A DNA stretch of 34,170 nucleotides from a virus: IMG/VR virus record IMGVR_UViG_3300010354_000292, positions 1 through 34,170 of that record; one strand, given 5' to 3'. The stretch's first letter is position 1. Every line of letters starts with the position of its first letter. This document shows, one piece after another, positions 16,619 through 25,509 of this stretch. The notes beneath the pieces were generated by a model. That model searched no databases, was not told where the DNA came from, and worked only from the letters and a program-made list of their open reading frames with translations. The translations under genes and the position numbers were made by a program.

Positions 16619-18229
16619 ATGTTAGAACGTGATGCATTGACTGGCGGAATAATAAGTTATACTGATGATAGTGAAATTCAAAATCAAGGAGCTCTTGATG
16701 TTGCTGTATTGGATGGAAGATATGTGCGTAGAGATTTCTCTCGTATAATAGACACTAATTTTAAATCACTAAAAGACGCAGTTTCAGCAGAAGATAATGT
16801 GAGTAAAAAAATAAAGAGTATTCAAAATAGAGCTTTATTACCAGGTGAGTTAGAAAAAATAGCTGGTAGAAACTTACCAGATATTGCATTAAGTGATACG
16901 GAAAAAGCAGAATTAGCTAAAAAAGAATTTCTCAGTAATATATCTAATTTGATTAGTATGGACAGTAATACAACTACCGGTATGCAATATCAAATGAATC
17001 AAATGCAAGAACAATTAGCAACTAAGGATTCTATTATAAGTCAACAAATACAAACAATTTCAAAGTTTGATGATGTTTTATCATCAGTTTCAGCAGAAAG
17101 AGCACTTGCTGTTGCAAAAGCAGAAAGATTACGTGAAGCAAATGTTTCACTACAAAGACAAGCAGATGAAAAATTAGCAAGGATACAAAACGAAGTAGTT
17201 GCTCAGAGAAAACAAGCAGAACAATCAGCAAAAGACTTAAAAACTGCATTGGTAGATAATATAAGTGCAACAAATACAAAACAAGATGTTGATATTGAAC
17301 AACTTAAATTACAAAATTTACAATTACAGCAAAATTTACAAGACACAAATACTGCAATATCTGACACAAAACAATCTGTTATAGATTTACAAAATTCAGT
17401 AATTGATGCTGCAAATAATTCTGGTACAAATGATTCTGGTGCAAATGATTCTGGTGCAAATGATTCTAATCCACCGCCAGACGGACCAACTACTGATCCT
17501 AATGTATTAACAGCTCTTGGATTACAACCTACTGACGTTTCGTATGTTGAAACTCCAAACGGTAGAGTTATGAATGTGTTCAGAAGTGTAAAGGTTTCAT
17601 CACAAGCGGTAAAAAATGGGGCACTTATGGTAAAGTTCGGTGTTGTTAATGGAACATTTGATTGTTCTGGTGTTGGGTTAACAACTTTAGCAGGTGCACC
17701 GTCTAAGTGTTCTGAATTTAATTGTTCAAATAATTTGTTAACCTCATTACAAGGTTCACCACAAATTGTTTACGATGGAACAGTTGATTGTTCTAAAAAT
17801 AAATTAAAAGATTTATTAGGTGGTCCACAAACTGGTGCTTTTACTAAATTAGACGGTGATGTTGCTAATGCACAGCGTAATACGTTTTATAGATATGATT
17901 GTTCAGATAATTTATTGAACACTTTAAAGGGGTATCCACAAACTGCTTCCGATTTAGGTGGAACAACCGATGTTACGGTGATAATGGCGGATTTTAATTG
18001 TTCCAATAATCAGTTTCTTTTTGTAATCGATGGTGTAACCGTTACACCAGGAAAACAACCTATGAATAGATTTAATGCAAGTAATTGCCTTCTTACTGAT
18101 GAAACTTGGACTCGTTCTGACGTACGTTGGCAAACCTTAGAATTTAATGGTGCAAATCAACAAAATGGAAAAAAACTAAACGCTGATTTGGTTAAAAAGG
18201 CTACAAAAGCAGTAACCGTTATAGTATAA
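16619..18229 (+). CDS. Coiled-coil virion protein with C-terminal LRR cassette
   Basis: 536 residues from ATG 16619. The N-terminal ~85 residues include GALDVAVLDGRYVRRDFSR, a pattern seen where phage structural proteins dock to a baseplate or tail. Residues ~120-265 are a long Gln/Ala/Lys-rich coiled coil (alanine/glutamine heptads), then an Asn-Asp-Ser-Gly repeat linker, then leucine-rich repeats from ~340 (FDCSGVGLTTL, FNCSNNLLTSL, VDCSKNKLKDL, YDCSDNLLNTL, FNCSNNQF). The tail (FNGANQQNGKKLNADLV ... VIV) is the same kind that ends the other two LRR proteins. A trimeric or dimeric fibre-like stalk carrying an LRR head is the simplest reading; it lies in the wedge operon, so attachment to the baseplate is likely. 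Confidence 0.65.
   Translation: MLERDALTGGIISYTDDSEIQNQGALDVAVLDGRYVRRDFSRIIDTNFKSLKDAVSAEDNVSKKIKSIQNRALLPGELEKIAGRNLPDIALSDTEKAELAKKEFLSNISNLISMDSNTTTGMQYQMNQMQEQLATKDSIISQQIQTISKFDDVLSSVSAERALAVAKAERLREANVSLQRQADEKLARIQNEVVAQRKQAEQSAKDLKTALVDNISATNTKQDVDIEQLKLQNLQLQQNLQDTNTAISDTKQSVIDLQNSVIDAANNSGTNDSGANDSGANDSNPPPDGPTTDPNVLTALGLQPTDVSYVETPNGRVMNVFRSVKVSSQAVKNGALMVKFGVVNGTFDCSGVGLTTLAGAPSKCSEFNCSNNLLTSLQGSPQIVYDGTVDCSKNKLKDLLGGPQTGAFTKLDGDVANAQRNTFYRYDCSDNLLNTLKGYPQTASDLGGTTDVTVIMADFNCSNNQFLFVIDGVTVTPGKQPMNRFNASNCLLTDETWTRSDVRWQTLEFNGANQQNGKKLNADLVKKATKAVTVIV
17411..17467 (+). repeat. 15-bp tandem repeat in the coiled-coil/LRR gene
   Basis: Nearly four copies of a 15-nt unit start at 17411, 17426, 17441 and 17456, encoding the linker unit NDSGA/NNSGT/NDSGT-like between the coiled coil and the LRR head. 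In-frame period and near identity indicate replication slippage of a flexible spacer. Confidence 0.85.
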
Positions 18230-18243
18230 CATAGGATATTTTA

Positions 18244-21200
18244 ATGTCAAATTTTAATTATACAAATATAGACTCAATACTTTTAGCAAAGAACCCCATT
18301 CGTGGTTCAAGAACACGTTTATCTTCGGTTAGAAGAAAATTAGTTGTTCCTGTATTGAATGATCCAGAAGAACAATATTTTGGTAGAGAATCTTCACTTG
18401 AATTGCACGTATTTTTACCAAACACTACTTATGTTGATAATTCTTCTTTGTATGATTTACCATTTAAAATAGAATCAAGAACCGAAATAGTTACTTCGGG
18501 TGACGTAACAGAAACAGTTGATAGAAAATATGCTTTAATTGATGTACACGATCATATTCAAAATTTATTACAATTACCGCCAGATAATTATAAAATTGTT
18601 TATAATTTTTTTAGAAATCTTATTGGTGGTTCTACTGATGAAAACGGAAGATTATTTATAGCAGATATTTCACAAGACAGACGTGAATTAAAATTAGCAC
18701 TTAAATATCCAGAAAATGTAGCAGCAAAAACTTCATTAACACAGTTTGTGTTAAATTATTTATCATCAACAACTTACCTACCGCCAATTATAATAAATTT
18801 TGGTGAGAATTTAATTGTGGATGTTATTAATGTTACATCCGATGGTGATGATACATATTTCTATGTTAAACTATATGACACACTTCCACTTGAAATAGAT
18901 TTATATTATGAATGTTGGTTAGGAAGTCAAATTCTAAAACCTTGGATAGATAATGTAGTTGTTAGAAATCAACAACCAATGGATATGATTCCTTATATTA
19001 AAGGACCAAATTTTGAAGTTGACTATGATTATTGGGTAAATACTGAAACTGCATATAAGTCTTGGAACGATTTATTATCAACGAATGTACAAACTTCTCA
19101 AGAAATTTTAAATAGATACGTTAATGATACTGGTTCTAGTGTAAAATTAAATGTTGATTATAGAGATTTTTCCAACTTCATATTTTACTCTTCGGCTGAA
19201 GATAGGTCTGCTAATTTCTTTTATAAACTTGGATTAATTGAAACGTACAATACACAACTTTTATTACTGAATACATATACTGGTTCTGTTAGTTCAAATA
19301 TTATCAATGTTAAAAATTTAAGAAATAAAATAGAACAGGGCTTTGATGAGTTTGAAAAATGGTTGTATTATGAAACAACTGCTAGTAATTTTTACACTAG
19401 TCAGTCTGCTGCAATAATTACGCCGTATCCAAAATATGAAGTTGATCCAACTTCTAGTGATTATCATATTTTAACAAAAGAAGGTAAATATAAATTATAT
19501 TCTGTTTTGTCTGATACGGGTATAGATTGGTATAACGATTTAGTTGATAATGGACTTGAATACGATTTAAAGAATTACAATTCATTACAAAAAGCAATAC
19601 CAGAATACATACTAGACGATGGTCAGAGTGAGCAATTCAAAACATTTGTAAACATGATTGGTCAGCACTTTGACATTTTATATTTATACACAGACCACAT
19701 ACTAAAGAAAAACACAAGAAAAGAAAATCCAAAAGATGGACTTTCTCAGGATTTAGTTTATGAAACAACAAAAAATTTAGGTTGGACACTTTCAAATGGA
19801 ACTCAAACAAAAGACCTTTGGGAATATGCTTTAGGGTTGAGTGGAAGTGGTGAACCTATTTGGACAGGTAAAACAACAATAAATAAATACCTTTCAAAAT
19901 CAGAAGAAAATAGAACAAAGGAAGTTTGGAGAAGAATATTAAATACTCTTCCGTATGTATACAAAAGTAAAGGTACTTCACGGAGTATAAAGGCATTACT
20001 TTCTGCATATGGAATTCCTTCAACTATTCTTTCGATTCGTGAATATGGTGGTCCTGACAATGCAGACTTCGGTAAAGTTCCTAGAGCAGAGTGGGATAAA
20101 CAAACATATTATCTTAACTTTTTAGGAAGTAAGCAGCAACCAAAAACAAATCAATATGTTCGAGTACCTTGGGAAAAAGTAAATAATGCAAATAGTCAAT
20201 GGCAATATCCAGATGCTTTGACTTTCCGTTGGAAAATGAACGATGCAAAATACTATCCATACTTTGATAATAAAGTTCAAACTATTTTACAAAAACAATC
20301 TGGTAGTAGATTAGATTGGTATGTAACAATAGCAAACGATGGAACTGATTATGATAGGGGAAGTTTAACTTTCCACATGAAAGGTGAAGACGTTACTACA
20401 TCTGGTGGTTGGTCAAAAATATCAGCAGGGTTCAACCATAGTACTGCTGTTAAAACTGATGGAACTTTATGGGGTTGGGGATTAAATACCAACGGTCAAC
20501 TTGGTGATAATTCTACTACAACTAAATCAAGTCCAGTTCAAATTGGAACTCTTTCAGATTGGTCTTATGTATCAGCAGGCGATAACTATACATTAGCAGT
20601 TAAAACTGACGGTACACTTTGGGGTTGGGGACAGAACACTTATGGTGAACTTGGTGACAATTCTACTTCAACTAAATCAAGTCCAGTTCAAATTGGTACT
20701 TTATCTAATTGGTCAAAGGTAGAAGGTGGAAATAACCATGCATTAGCTCTTAAAACTGACGGTACACTTTGGAGTTGGGGTTTTAGTGGTAATGGTGAAT
20801 TGGGTCAAGACAGTACTGTATCACGCTCTTCTCCAGTTCAAATTGGAACTTTATCAACTTGGTCATCTATATCAGCAGGTTCAAACCATTCGTTTGCTAT
20901 AAAAAATGATAATACTTTATGGGGTTGGGGTAGAGATACTTTTGGTGAATTAGGAGATAATACAACTGTTAATAAATCTTCTCCAGTACAAATTGGTTCA
21001 AGTTATTCAGTAGTTTCTGCTGGTGGATATTATACATTAGCAGTTAAAACAGACGGAACATTATGGGCTTGGGGTTATAATAATAAATATCAACTCGGTG
21101 ATGGTACTACTAATACATATTCATCGCCAATTCAAATAGGTACAGGATTCGCAACGGTATCCGCTGGACCAGATTCTGGTGGGTTGAATTACGCTACATC

Positions 21201-23346
21201 ATTAGCGGTTAAATCCAATGGAACTCTATGGGGTTGGGGTAACAATAGTGATGGACAAGTTGGTACAGATACAGGAGTTGGTTTTCAAGTATCTTCACCT
21301 ATTCAAATTGGTAGTGATGCGGATTGGAATACTGTAAGTGATGGATTAACACATACCGTTGCCTTAAAAACAAATGGTAGTTTGTGGGGTTGGGGAAATA
21401 ACGCAAATGGACAGGTTGGTGATAATACAACAGTAACACGTTCGTCGCCAGTTCAAATTGGAACTTTAAGTGCAACAACAATTAGTTCATATAAATCTGC
21501 TTCAATTACAGACCAATATTTATATGATGATGTTCCACTAAATATTATGCTCCAAAGAAGATTTTCAACTGATTTAACTTCTTCAAACCAAATTTATGAT
21601 TTTATTCTCAAAACAGGAAAATACGGTAAGATTGTAATTGAACAATCTGCAAGTATTGTTATAAGTGGAAGTGTGAGTGGTAGTTATAATCAAGCATGGG
21701 CTTCTGATGGACAATTATACATAGGTTCTGGTTCTAATCCACAAACTGATAATATACTTTCTGGCTCTATTTTTGAATTAAGATATTGGTCGACTATATT
21801 AAATACTTCTTCTTTTGATAATCATGTGTTAGCACCAAGGACATATAATTCTAATAATCCAACTGGTTCTTTCTATGATTTACAAGGACAATGGCAATTC
21901 TGGAAAAAGTTTGATTCTGCAACTACTACCAGTTTTATAAGTAGTCATCCCGATCAAACCAAGAAAACGTTTTATTCTTCTTCTAAAACAGCTTATCTAA
22001 ATGAATTCAATAGTTCATCTTTTGAATCTTTAGCAGAAACGTATAATATGGAAGTTGTTACAGTAGCAAACAATACGCCATTTACTGAAAAAATAAGAAT
22101 AGATTCCGCTTCATTACAAGATTCTTTACAGGTTGATAAGTCGGTAACTATAACTCAGTTTGATAAATATTCAATCGATTCAAGTAAATTGATGGTTGCA
22201 TTTTCTCCACAACACATAATAAACGAAGATATTTATGAATCGTTAGGATACACGGTATTAGATGATTATTTCGGTGGATATGATTCTGTTAATTTAGAAG
22301 AATATCCAGATTTAAAATTCTTAGCAAAAGAATACTGGAAAAAATATTCAAATAAAAATGATTTTACAGCATATATTGATTTAATAGCAAAATTTGATTT
22401 TAGTATATTCGATCAAATACGTCAAGTTTTACCACTACGTGTAAATGAAATTTTAGGTTTAGTAGTTGAGCCAAATGTTTTAGAAAGATCTAAAGTAAAA
22501 ACAACACGAGATTTTGCGGTAGAAAAATCAGATAGTGTAGAAACAAATGATATTTCAACTTTAGGTTCTCCGTCATTAAAATTGAATAACGTTAAATCAA
22601 CTATTACTATTGGGTTTGATGAAAATTATGATAGTGAAATTTTAGAATACGGTGGTGAATTTGAAATTGGAAATACGTTTGAAACGGAATTACAGGATAT
22701 TGATGGTGAAAAGGACTTAAATTATATAACTACTTCCAAATTAAGTAGAACTAGTGGAAGTGTATTTTTACCTCAAAAATCTTTTATAAGTGAGCAAAAC
22801 AAACTAAAAACTTTTGTAACTGGTTCTAAAATAAAATCATTTGTTGCTACTCTAAAGGGGGTTGATGCTAATATTAATCTTAAACCGGCAGTTTCAACAA
22901 CAGGTAATGATGGTAAAACTACATTCTGGTACACACCAGATATAGTTGGTACAATTACAACAATACCGATTCCATCTGATTATGTTAATAACACAACAAC
23001 AATTACACCAAATGAAACAGAGCAAACTACTGGTACGTTTGATCAAATAAATCCCCCAATTAAAATCGGTGGATATTACCAAACACCTGAGCCAGTATAT
23101 TCTACTATGGAAGAGTATGCAACTAATCAACCTAGTTCTTATATTTTTGTTGATAGTGATTATACTAATCCAGACAATTTAAGAACTGCACAACAAAATT
23201 ATATGTTTGCTGGTTGTAAACTTGAAGGACAAAACGGTGAAGGAATTAATGATGTAGCATATCCGGCAGTAACACCAGATGGTGGAGCAATTGTGGAAGT
23301 TACTACTACTGATACACTTGAGGATGTTTCTTTTATTATAGAATAA
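18244..23346 (+). CDS. Giant baseplate/tail structural protein with RCC1 propeller nested in a LamG-like domain
   Basis: 1700 residues; ATG 18244 with AGGAT upstream. The N-terminal ~650 residues are a wedge-type structural region: YILDDGQSEQFKTFVNMIGQ (about 452) and the conserved ILNTLPYVYKSKGTSRSIKA block (about 570), known to me from large LamG-containing proteins of marine T4-like phages. A concanavalin A/LamG-like sandwich begins at ~658 (DALTFRWKMND), is interrupted at ~720-1077 by seven RCC1 repeats, and resumes (YLYDDVPLNIMLQRR, LYIGSGSN, GSIFELRYWST) to ~1200. The C-terminal part has FDFSIFDQIRQVLPLR and GLVVEPNVLERSKV, again typical of the family. By position after gp6 it could correspond to a gp7-like wedge protein or a tail-fibre base; this is inference. 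Confidence 0.75.
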   Translation: MSNFNYTNIDSILLAKNPIRGSRTRLSSVRRKLVVPVLNDPEEQYFGRESSLELHVFLPNTTYVDNSSLYDLPFKIESRTEIVTSGDVTETVDRKYALIDVHDHIQNLLQLPPDNYKIVYNFFRNLIGGSTDENGRLFIADISQDRRELKLALKYPENVAAKTSLTQFVLNYLSSTTYLPPIIINFGENLIVDVINVTSDGDDTYFYVKLYDTLPLEIDLYYECWLGSQILKPWIDNVVVRNQQPMDMIPYIKGPNFEVDYDYWVNTETAYKSWNDLLSTNVQTSQEILNRYVNDTGSSVKLNVDYRDFSNFIFYSSAEDRSANFFYKLGLIETYNTQLLLLNTYTGSVSSNIINVKNLRNKIEQGFDEFEKWLYYETTASNFYTSQSAAIITPYPKYEVDPTSSDYHILTKEGKYKLYSVLSDTGIDWYNDLVDNGLEYDLKNYNSLQKAIPEYILDDGQSEQFKTFVNMIGQHFDILYLYTDHILKKNTRKENPKDGLSQDLVYETTKNLGWTLSNGTQTKDLWEYALGLSGSGEPIWTGKTTINKYLSKSEENRTKEVWRRILNTLPYVYKSKGTSRSIKALLSAYGIPSTILSIREYGGPDNADFGKVPRAEWDKQTYYLNFLGSKQQPKTNQYVRVPWEKVNNANSQWQYPDALTFRWKMNDAKYYPYFDNKVQTILQKQSGSRLDWYVTIANDGTDYDRGSLTFHMKGEDVTTSGGWSKISAGFNHSTAVKTDGTLWGWGLNTNGQLGDNSTTTKSSPVQIGTLSDWSYVSAGDNYTLAVKTDGTLWGWGQNTYGELGDNSTSTKSSPVQIGTLSNWSKVEGGNNHALALKTDGTLWSWGFSGNGELGQDSTVSRSSPVQIGTLSTWSSISAGSNHSFAIKNDNTLWGWGRDTFGELGDNTTVNKSSPVQIGSSYSVVSAGGYYTLAVKTDGTLWAWGYNNKYQLGDGTTNTYSSPIQIGTGFATVSAGPDSGGLNYATSLAVKSNGTLWGWGNNSDGQVGTDTGVGFQVSSPIQIGSDADWNTVSDGLTHTVALKTNGSLWGWGNNANGQVGDNTTVTRSSPVQIGTLSATTISSYKSASITDQYLYDDVPLNIMLQRRFSTDLTSSNQIYDFILKTGKYGKIVIEQSASIVISGSVSGSYNQAWASDGQLYIGSGSNPQTDNILSGSIFELRYWSTILNTSSFDNHVLAPRTYNSNNPTGSFYDLQGQWQFWKKFDSATTTSFISSHPDQTKKTFYSSSKTAYLNEFNSSSFESLAETYNMEVVTVANNTPFTEKIRIDSASLQDSLQVDKSVTITQFDKYSIDSSKLMVAFSPQHIINEDIYESLGYTVLDDYFGGYDSVNLEEYPDLKFLAKEYWKKYSNKNDFTAYIDLIAKFDFSIFDQIRQVLPLRVNEILGLVVEPNVLERSKVKTTRDFAVEKSDSVETNDISTLGSPSLKLNNVKSTITIGFDENYDSEILEYGGEFEIGNTFETELQDIDGEKDLNYITTSKLSRTSGSVFLPQKSFISEQNKLKTFVTGSKIKSFVATLKGVDANINLKPAVSTTGNDGKTTFWYTPDIVGTITTIPIPSDYVNNTTTITPNETEQTTGTFDQINPPIKIGGYYQTPEPVYSTMEEYATNQPSSYIFVDSDYTNPDNLRTAQQNYMFAGCKLEGQNGEGINDVAYPAVTPDGGAIVEVTTTDTLEDVSFIIE
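20407..21471 (+). repeat. Seven RCC1-type repeats (complete beta-propeller)
   Basis: Seven consecutive units of ~50 residues (residues 722-1076) each show the RCC1 pattern: W-x-x-V/I-S-A-G, then A-V-K-T-D-G-T-L-W-G-W-G, then G-Q/E-L-G-D, then SSPVQIG. Starts are near 20407, 20557, 20707, 20857, 21001, 21148 and 21322; unit 6 has an insertion of about 10 residues. Seven is the number of blades in the RCC1 fold, so a closed propeller is expected. Units 1 and 2 share a 28-nt identical run (20519-20546 and 20669-20696), pointing to recent duplication. Confidence 0.95.
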
Positions 23347-23349
23347 ATA
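23342..23349 (+). promoter_or_regulatory. Possible late-promoter-like box after the giant gene
   Basis: AATAAATA matches 7 of 8 positions of the T4 late box TATAAATA and lies 120 nt before ATG 23470, overlapping the stop codon of the upstream gene. The 123-nt gap 23347-23469 also carries TATTTATA at 23383-23390 and a hairpin at 23403-23420. The gap length and the restart of a new gene set make a promoter here reasonable, but the motif alone is weak evidence. Confidence 0.3.
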
Positions 23350-23402
23350 ATAAAAAAAATGTAGAAAATACTATCTGTTTCATATTTATAGTTTGAGAAC
23401 AT

Positions 23403-23420
23403 ACCCATTGTTTTGTGGGT
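23403..23420 (+). terminator. Short hairpin, possible terminator or processing site
   Basis: ACCCAT and GTGGGT pair (five Watson-Crick pairs plus one T-G) around a six-nt loop TGTTTT. It stands out as GC-rich in an AT-rich gap, 57 nt after the giant gene's stop. Only a weak T-rich stretch follows, so it may be an attenuator or RNA-processing element rather than a strong intrinsic terminator. Confidence 0.35.
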
Positions 23421-23469
23421 TACATTAATTTGTCATATTGAAATAATATTAAATAAAAAGGAGTATGGT

Positions 23470-24228
23470 ATGGGTTATTTAAGCAATAATGGTACAGTAA
23501 CCGTTGACGCAATTCTTACTAAAAAGGGAAGAGAACTTTTAGCAAAAGGTGATGGTAAATTTAGAATTACACAATTTGCTCTTGCAGATGATGAAATTGA
23601 TTATGATTTATGGAATCCGAATCATGGTGGTGGCTCTGCATATTATGGCGTTGTTATTGAAAATACACCAATTACCGAGGCCGTTCCTGATGAAACTCAA
23701 TCAATGAAATATAAATTAATTTCTTTACCAAAAGGAACAATATCTATTCCATTTTTACAAACAGAAACAGGCGCTACTTCATTTACATTTAATAGTCCAA
23801 CTGGTGACGGTACAATTAGTGCACCTGGAAGTTCAAATTTGGGTTATCAAATAGTTAAACTTCAAACGAACCAATATACAGGTGTACCTGGTACATTTAC
23901 TCCACAACTCACACAAACATATACGGTTACTATATTAGACACAACATATATGGAACTTTGGGCTGCTGCTCCAGTAAATACTGTAACATCTACGATTTCT
24001 GGTAATTCAAAAACTATATCAGGCGTTCCAGCAACACCAAATGAAAATTTCCTAAATATTTTAGTTTACGGAAAACCCAAACTAGGTAATGGGACAAAAA
24101 CTACAAAAGTTATTGTTACAAATGAACAGTATGGTTCAAGAATAGTTTTGAACTTTACATATTCATGGACTTCTCAACAAGCTGCTACACCACCAACAGT
24201 AGCAGATACTTACAATTATCGTCCATAA
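23470..24228 (+). CDS. Conserved virion structural protein, function unknown
   Basis: 252 residues. The start is ATG 23470 because AAAAAGGAG lies 6 nt upstream and the conserved N-terminus MGYLSNNGTVTVDAILTKKG begins there; an upstream in-frame ATG at 23413 would add 19 residues lacking similarity. The block ITQFALADDEIDYDLWNPNHGGG is characteristic of a family I know from marine T4-like phages, usually annotated as hypothetical or structural. The remainder is beta-rich and Thr/Ser/Pro-rich. It opens the array of paralogous virion proteins, so a role at the tail or in fibre attachment is plausible. Confidence 0.75.
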   Translation: MGYLSNNGTVTVDAILTKKGRELLAKGDGKFRITQFALADDEIDYDLWNPNHGGGSAYYGVVIENTPITEAVPDETQSMKYKLISLPKGTISIPFLQTETGATSFTFNSPTGDGTISAPGSSNLGYQIVKLQTNQYTGVPGTFTPQLTQTYTVTILDTTYMELWAAAPVNTVTSTISGNSKTISGVPATPNENFLNILVYGKPKLGNGTKTTKVIVTNEQYGSRIVLNFTYSWTSQQAATPPTVADTYNYRP

Positions 24229-24265
24229 ATTGTTTTTAAATAAAAAAAGATAGGAAATTAAAGAT

Positions 24266-25507
24266 ATGGCATCAGTACCACAAATATTTTTCCCAATAAC
24301 AACTATATCAGATCCATTAAATAATTATGGTTCTACGATTTATACAAATACACCAACACGTCCACTTTGGGGTTCTAATATTGGGTTTACATTAAATAAT
24401 TTTTACACGAGTTCTTTACAAACAGCAACTTCTAAACAATATTATTATGAGGTGTGGGCATCAGCGTCACTAACTTGTAATGATGAAAGAATGTTTGCCG
24501 TAGCGTATGGTAACATAAGTGGATCTGGTTCATCGTATGATGCAGATGACACTTCATTAACAGGTGATACATCAACCAGAGCTATATATAATCAATATAG
24601 ATTACTTTGTTTGGATGGTGATGAAGTTGGATTATTATTATCTGGCTCAAGAGCAACAGAACTTTTAACAACAACACCATTGGAACATTTTTATGCAGTT
24701 TCAATTAATCGTGATAGATTTGGTGATAAATTAGATCCAGGTAATTTCCAATTAAATGTTGCAGAATTAAATGGCGCATTGGTTGAAATGCAATATCACA
24801 CAGGAAGTAATGTATCTGTAAAATCTGCTGGTAAATTAATTCACCTAATTGATGACTCTGGCGATATTAGTAATAATGCATTAGAATATAATGAACTCAT
24901 TGATGATCCAAAATCATTATCAAAACCAAGAGCGATTGTTAGTGGAAGTATTTCAGATGGGATTTATAATAATGGTGCTGGCATTAACGGTGGAAGAGAA
25001 ATTTATGGAATGGTTTATCCGAGTTTGGGTGTAATGTTATTATCCGCTGATGTATTAAATAAATCAGCATCCTTTAATAGTTTTACAGCAAGTAACGCTA
25101 ACGGTGATAATGCTTATAAATTATTTACAGCAATTTCTGGCGCATATGCAACTCATAGTTCTGGTTTCCAAGCTAGATCAATCGATATAAAAAAATCTCA
25201 ACAATATTATGTTAGTGTAATGCCAACATTGGAAGGGTTTGGAACATCAAATCCAACTTGGGTTTTACCTCCTGATAGTGAAGATCCATATGTTCCAGGT
25301 GGAACTGTTACTGGCTTAATAAAATATTCTGATATGCGATGGAAAGGTGACAAGGATACCGGTACACCTGGTCAAACTGTTGTTTACGTAACTTCTATTG
25401 GATTGTATGATGATTCCAAGAATTTATTGGCAGTTGCTAAATTAAGTGAACCAATAAAACATGAGAATAATGATATGTTGTCTGTTACAGTTAAGTTGGA
25501 GTATTAA
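24266..25507 (+). CDS. Virion protein, paralog array member 1
   Basis: 413 residues, ATG 24266 with AGGA upstream. It shows the full module shared by five proteins here: an N-terminal LWGSNIGFTLNNFYTSS stretch, FAVAYGNISGSGSS followed by AIYNQYRLLCL, a FYAVSINRDRFGDKLDPGNF block, LIDDSGD, IVSGSISDGIY, YGMVYPSLGVMLL, GDNAYKLFTAISGA, and the end block YVTSIGLYDDSKNLLAVAKLSEPI. The blocks alternate with variable loops and read as beta-strand-rich. No enzyme motif is seen. Proteins with these blocks occur in other environmental T4-like phages as structural proteins; tail-fibre, adhesin or decoration function is inferred only from context. Confidence 0.65.
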   Translation: MASVPQIFFPITTISDPLNNYGSTIYTNTPTRPLWGSNIGFTLNNFYTSSLQTATSKQYYYEVWASASLTCNDERMFAVAYGNISGSGSSYDADDTSLTGDTSTRAIYNQYRLLCLDGDEVGLLLSGSRATELLTTTPLEHFYAVSINRDRFGDKLDPGNFQLNVAELNGALVEMQYHTGSNVSVKSAGKLIHLIDDSGDISNNALEYNELIDDPKSLSKPRAIVSGSISDGIYNNGAGINGGREIYGMVYPSLGVMLLSADVLNKSASFNSFTASNANGDNAYKLFTAISGAYATHSSGFQARSIDIKKSQQYYVSVMPTLEGFGTSNPTWVLPPDSEDPYVPGGTVTGLIKYSDMRWKGDKDTGTPGQTVVYVTSIGLYDDSKNLLAVAKLSEPIKHENNDMLSVTVKLEY

Positions 25508-25509
25508 TA

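Noticed and set aside
20407-21471. Regular 150-nt periodic repeats considered as a CRISPR-like or non-coding array
   Set aside because: The period is 50 codons, the frame is open throughout, and the protein repeats are clearly RCC1 blades.
23413-23469. Upstream ATG at 23413 as the start of the conserved virion protein
   Set aside because: The strong AAAAAGGAG site serves the ATG at 23470, where the conserved N-terminus begins; the 19 extra residues look like translated spacer.
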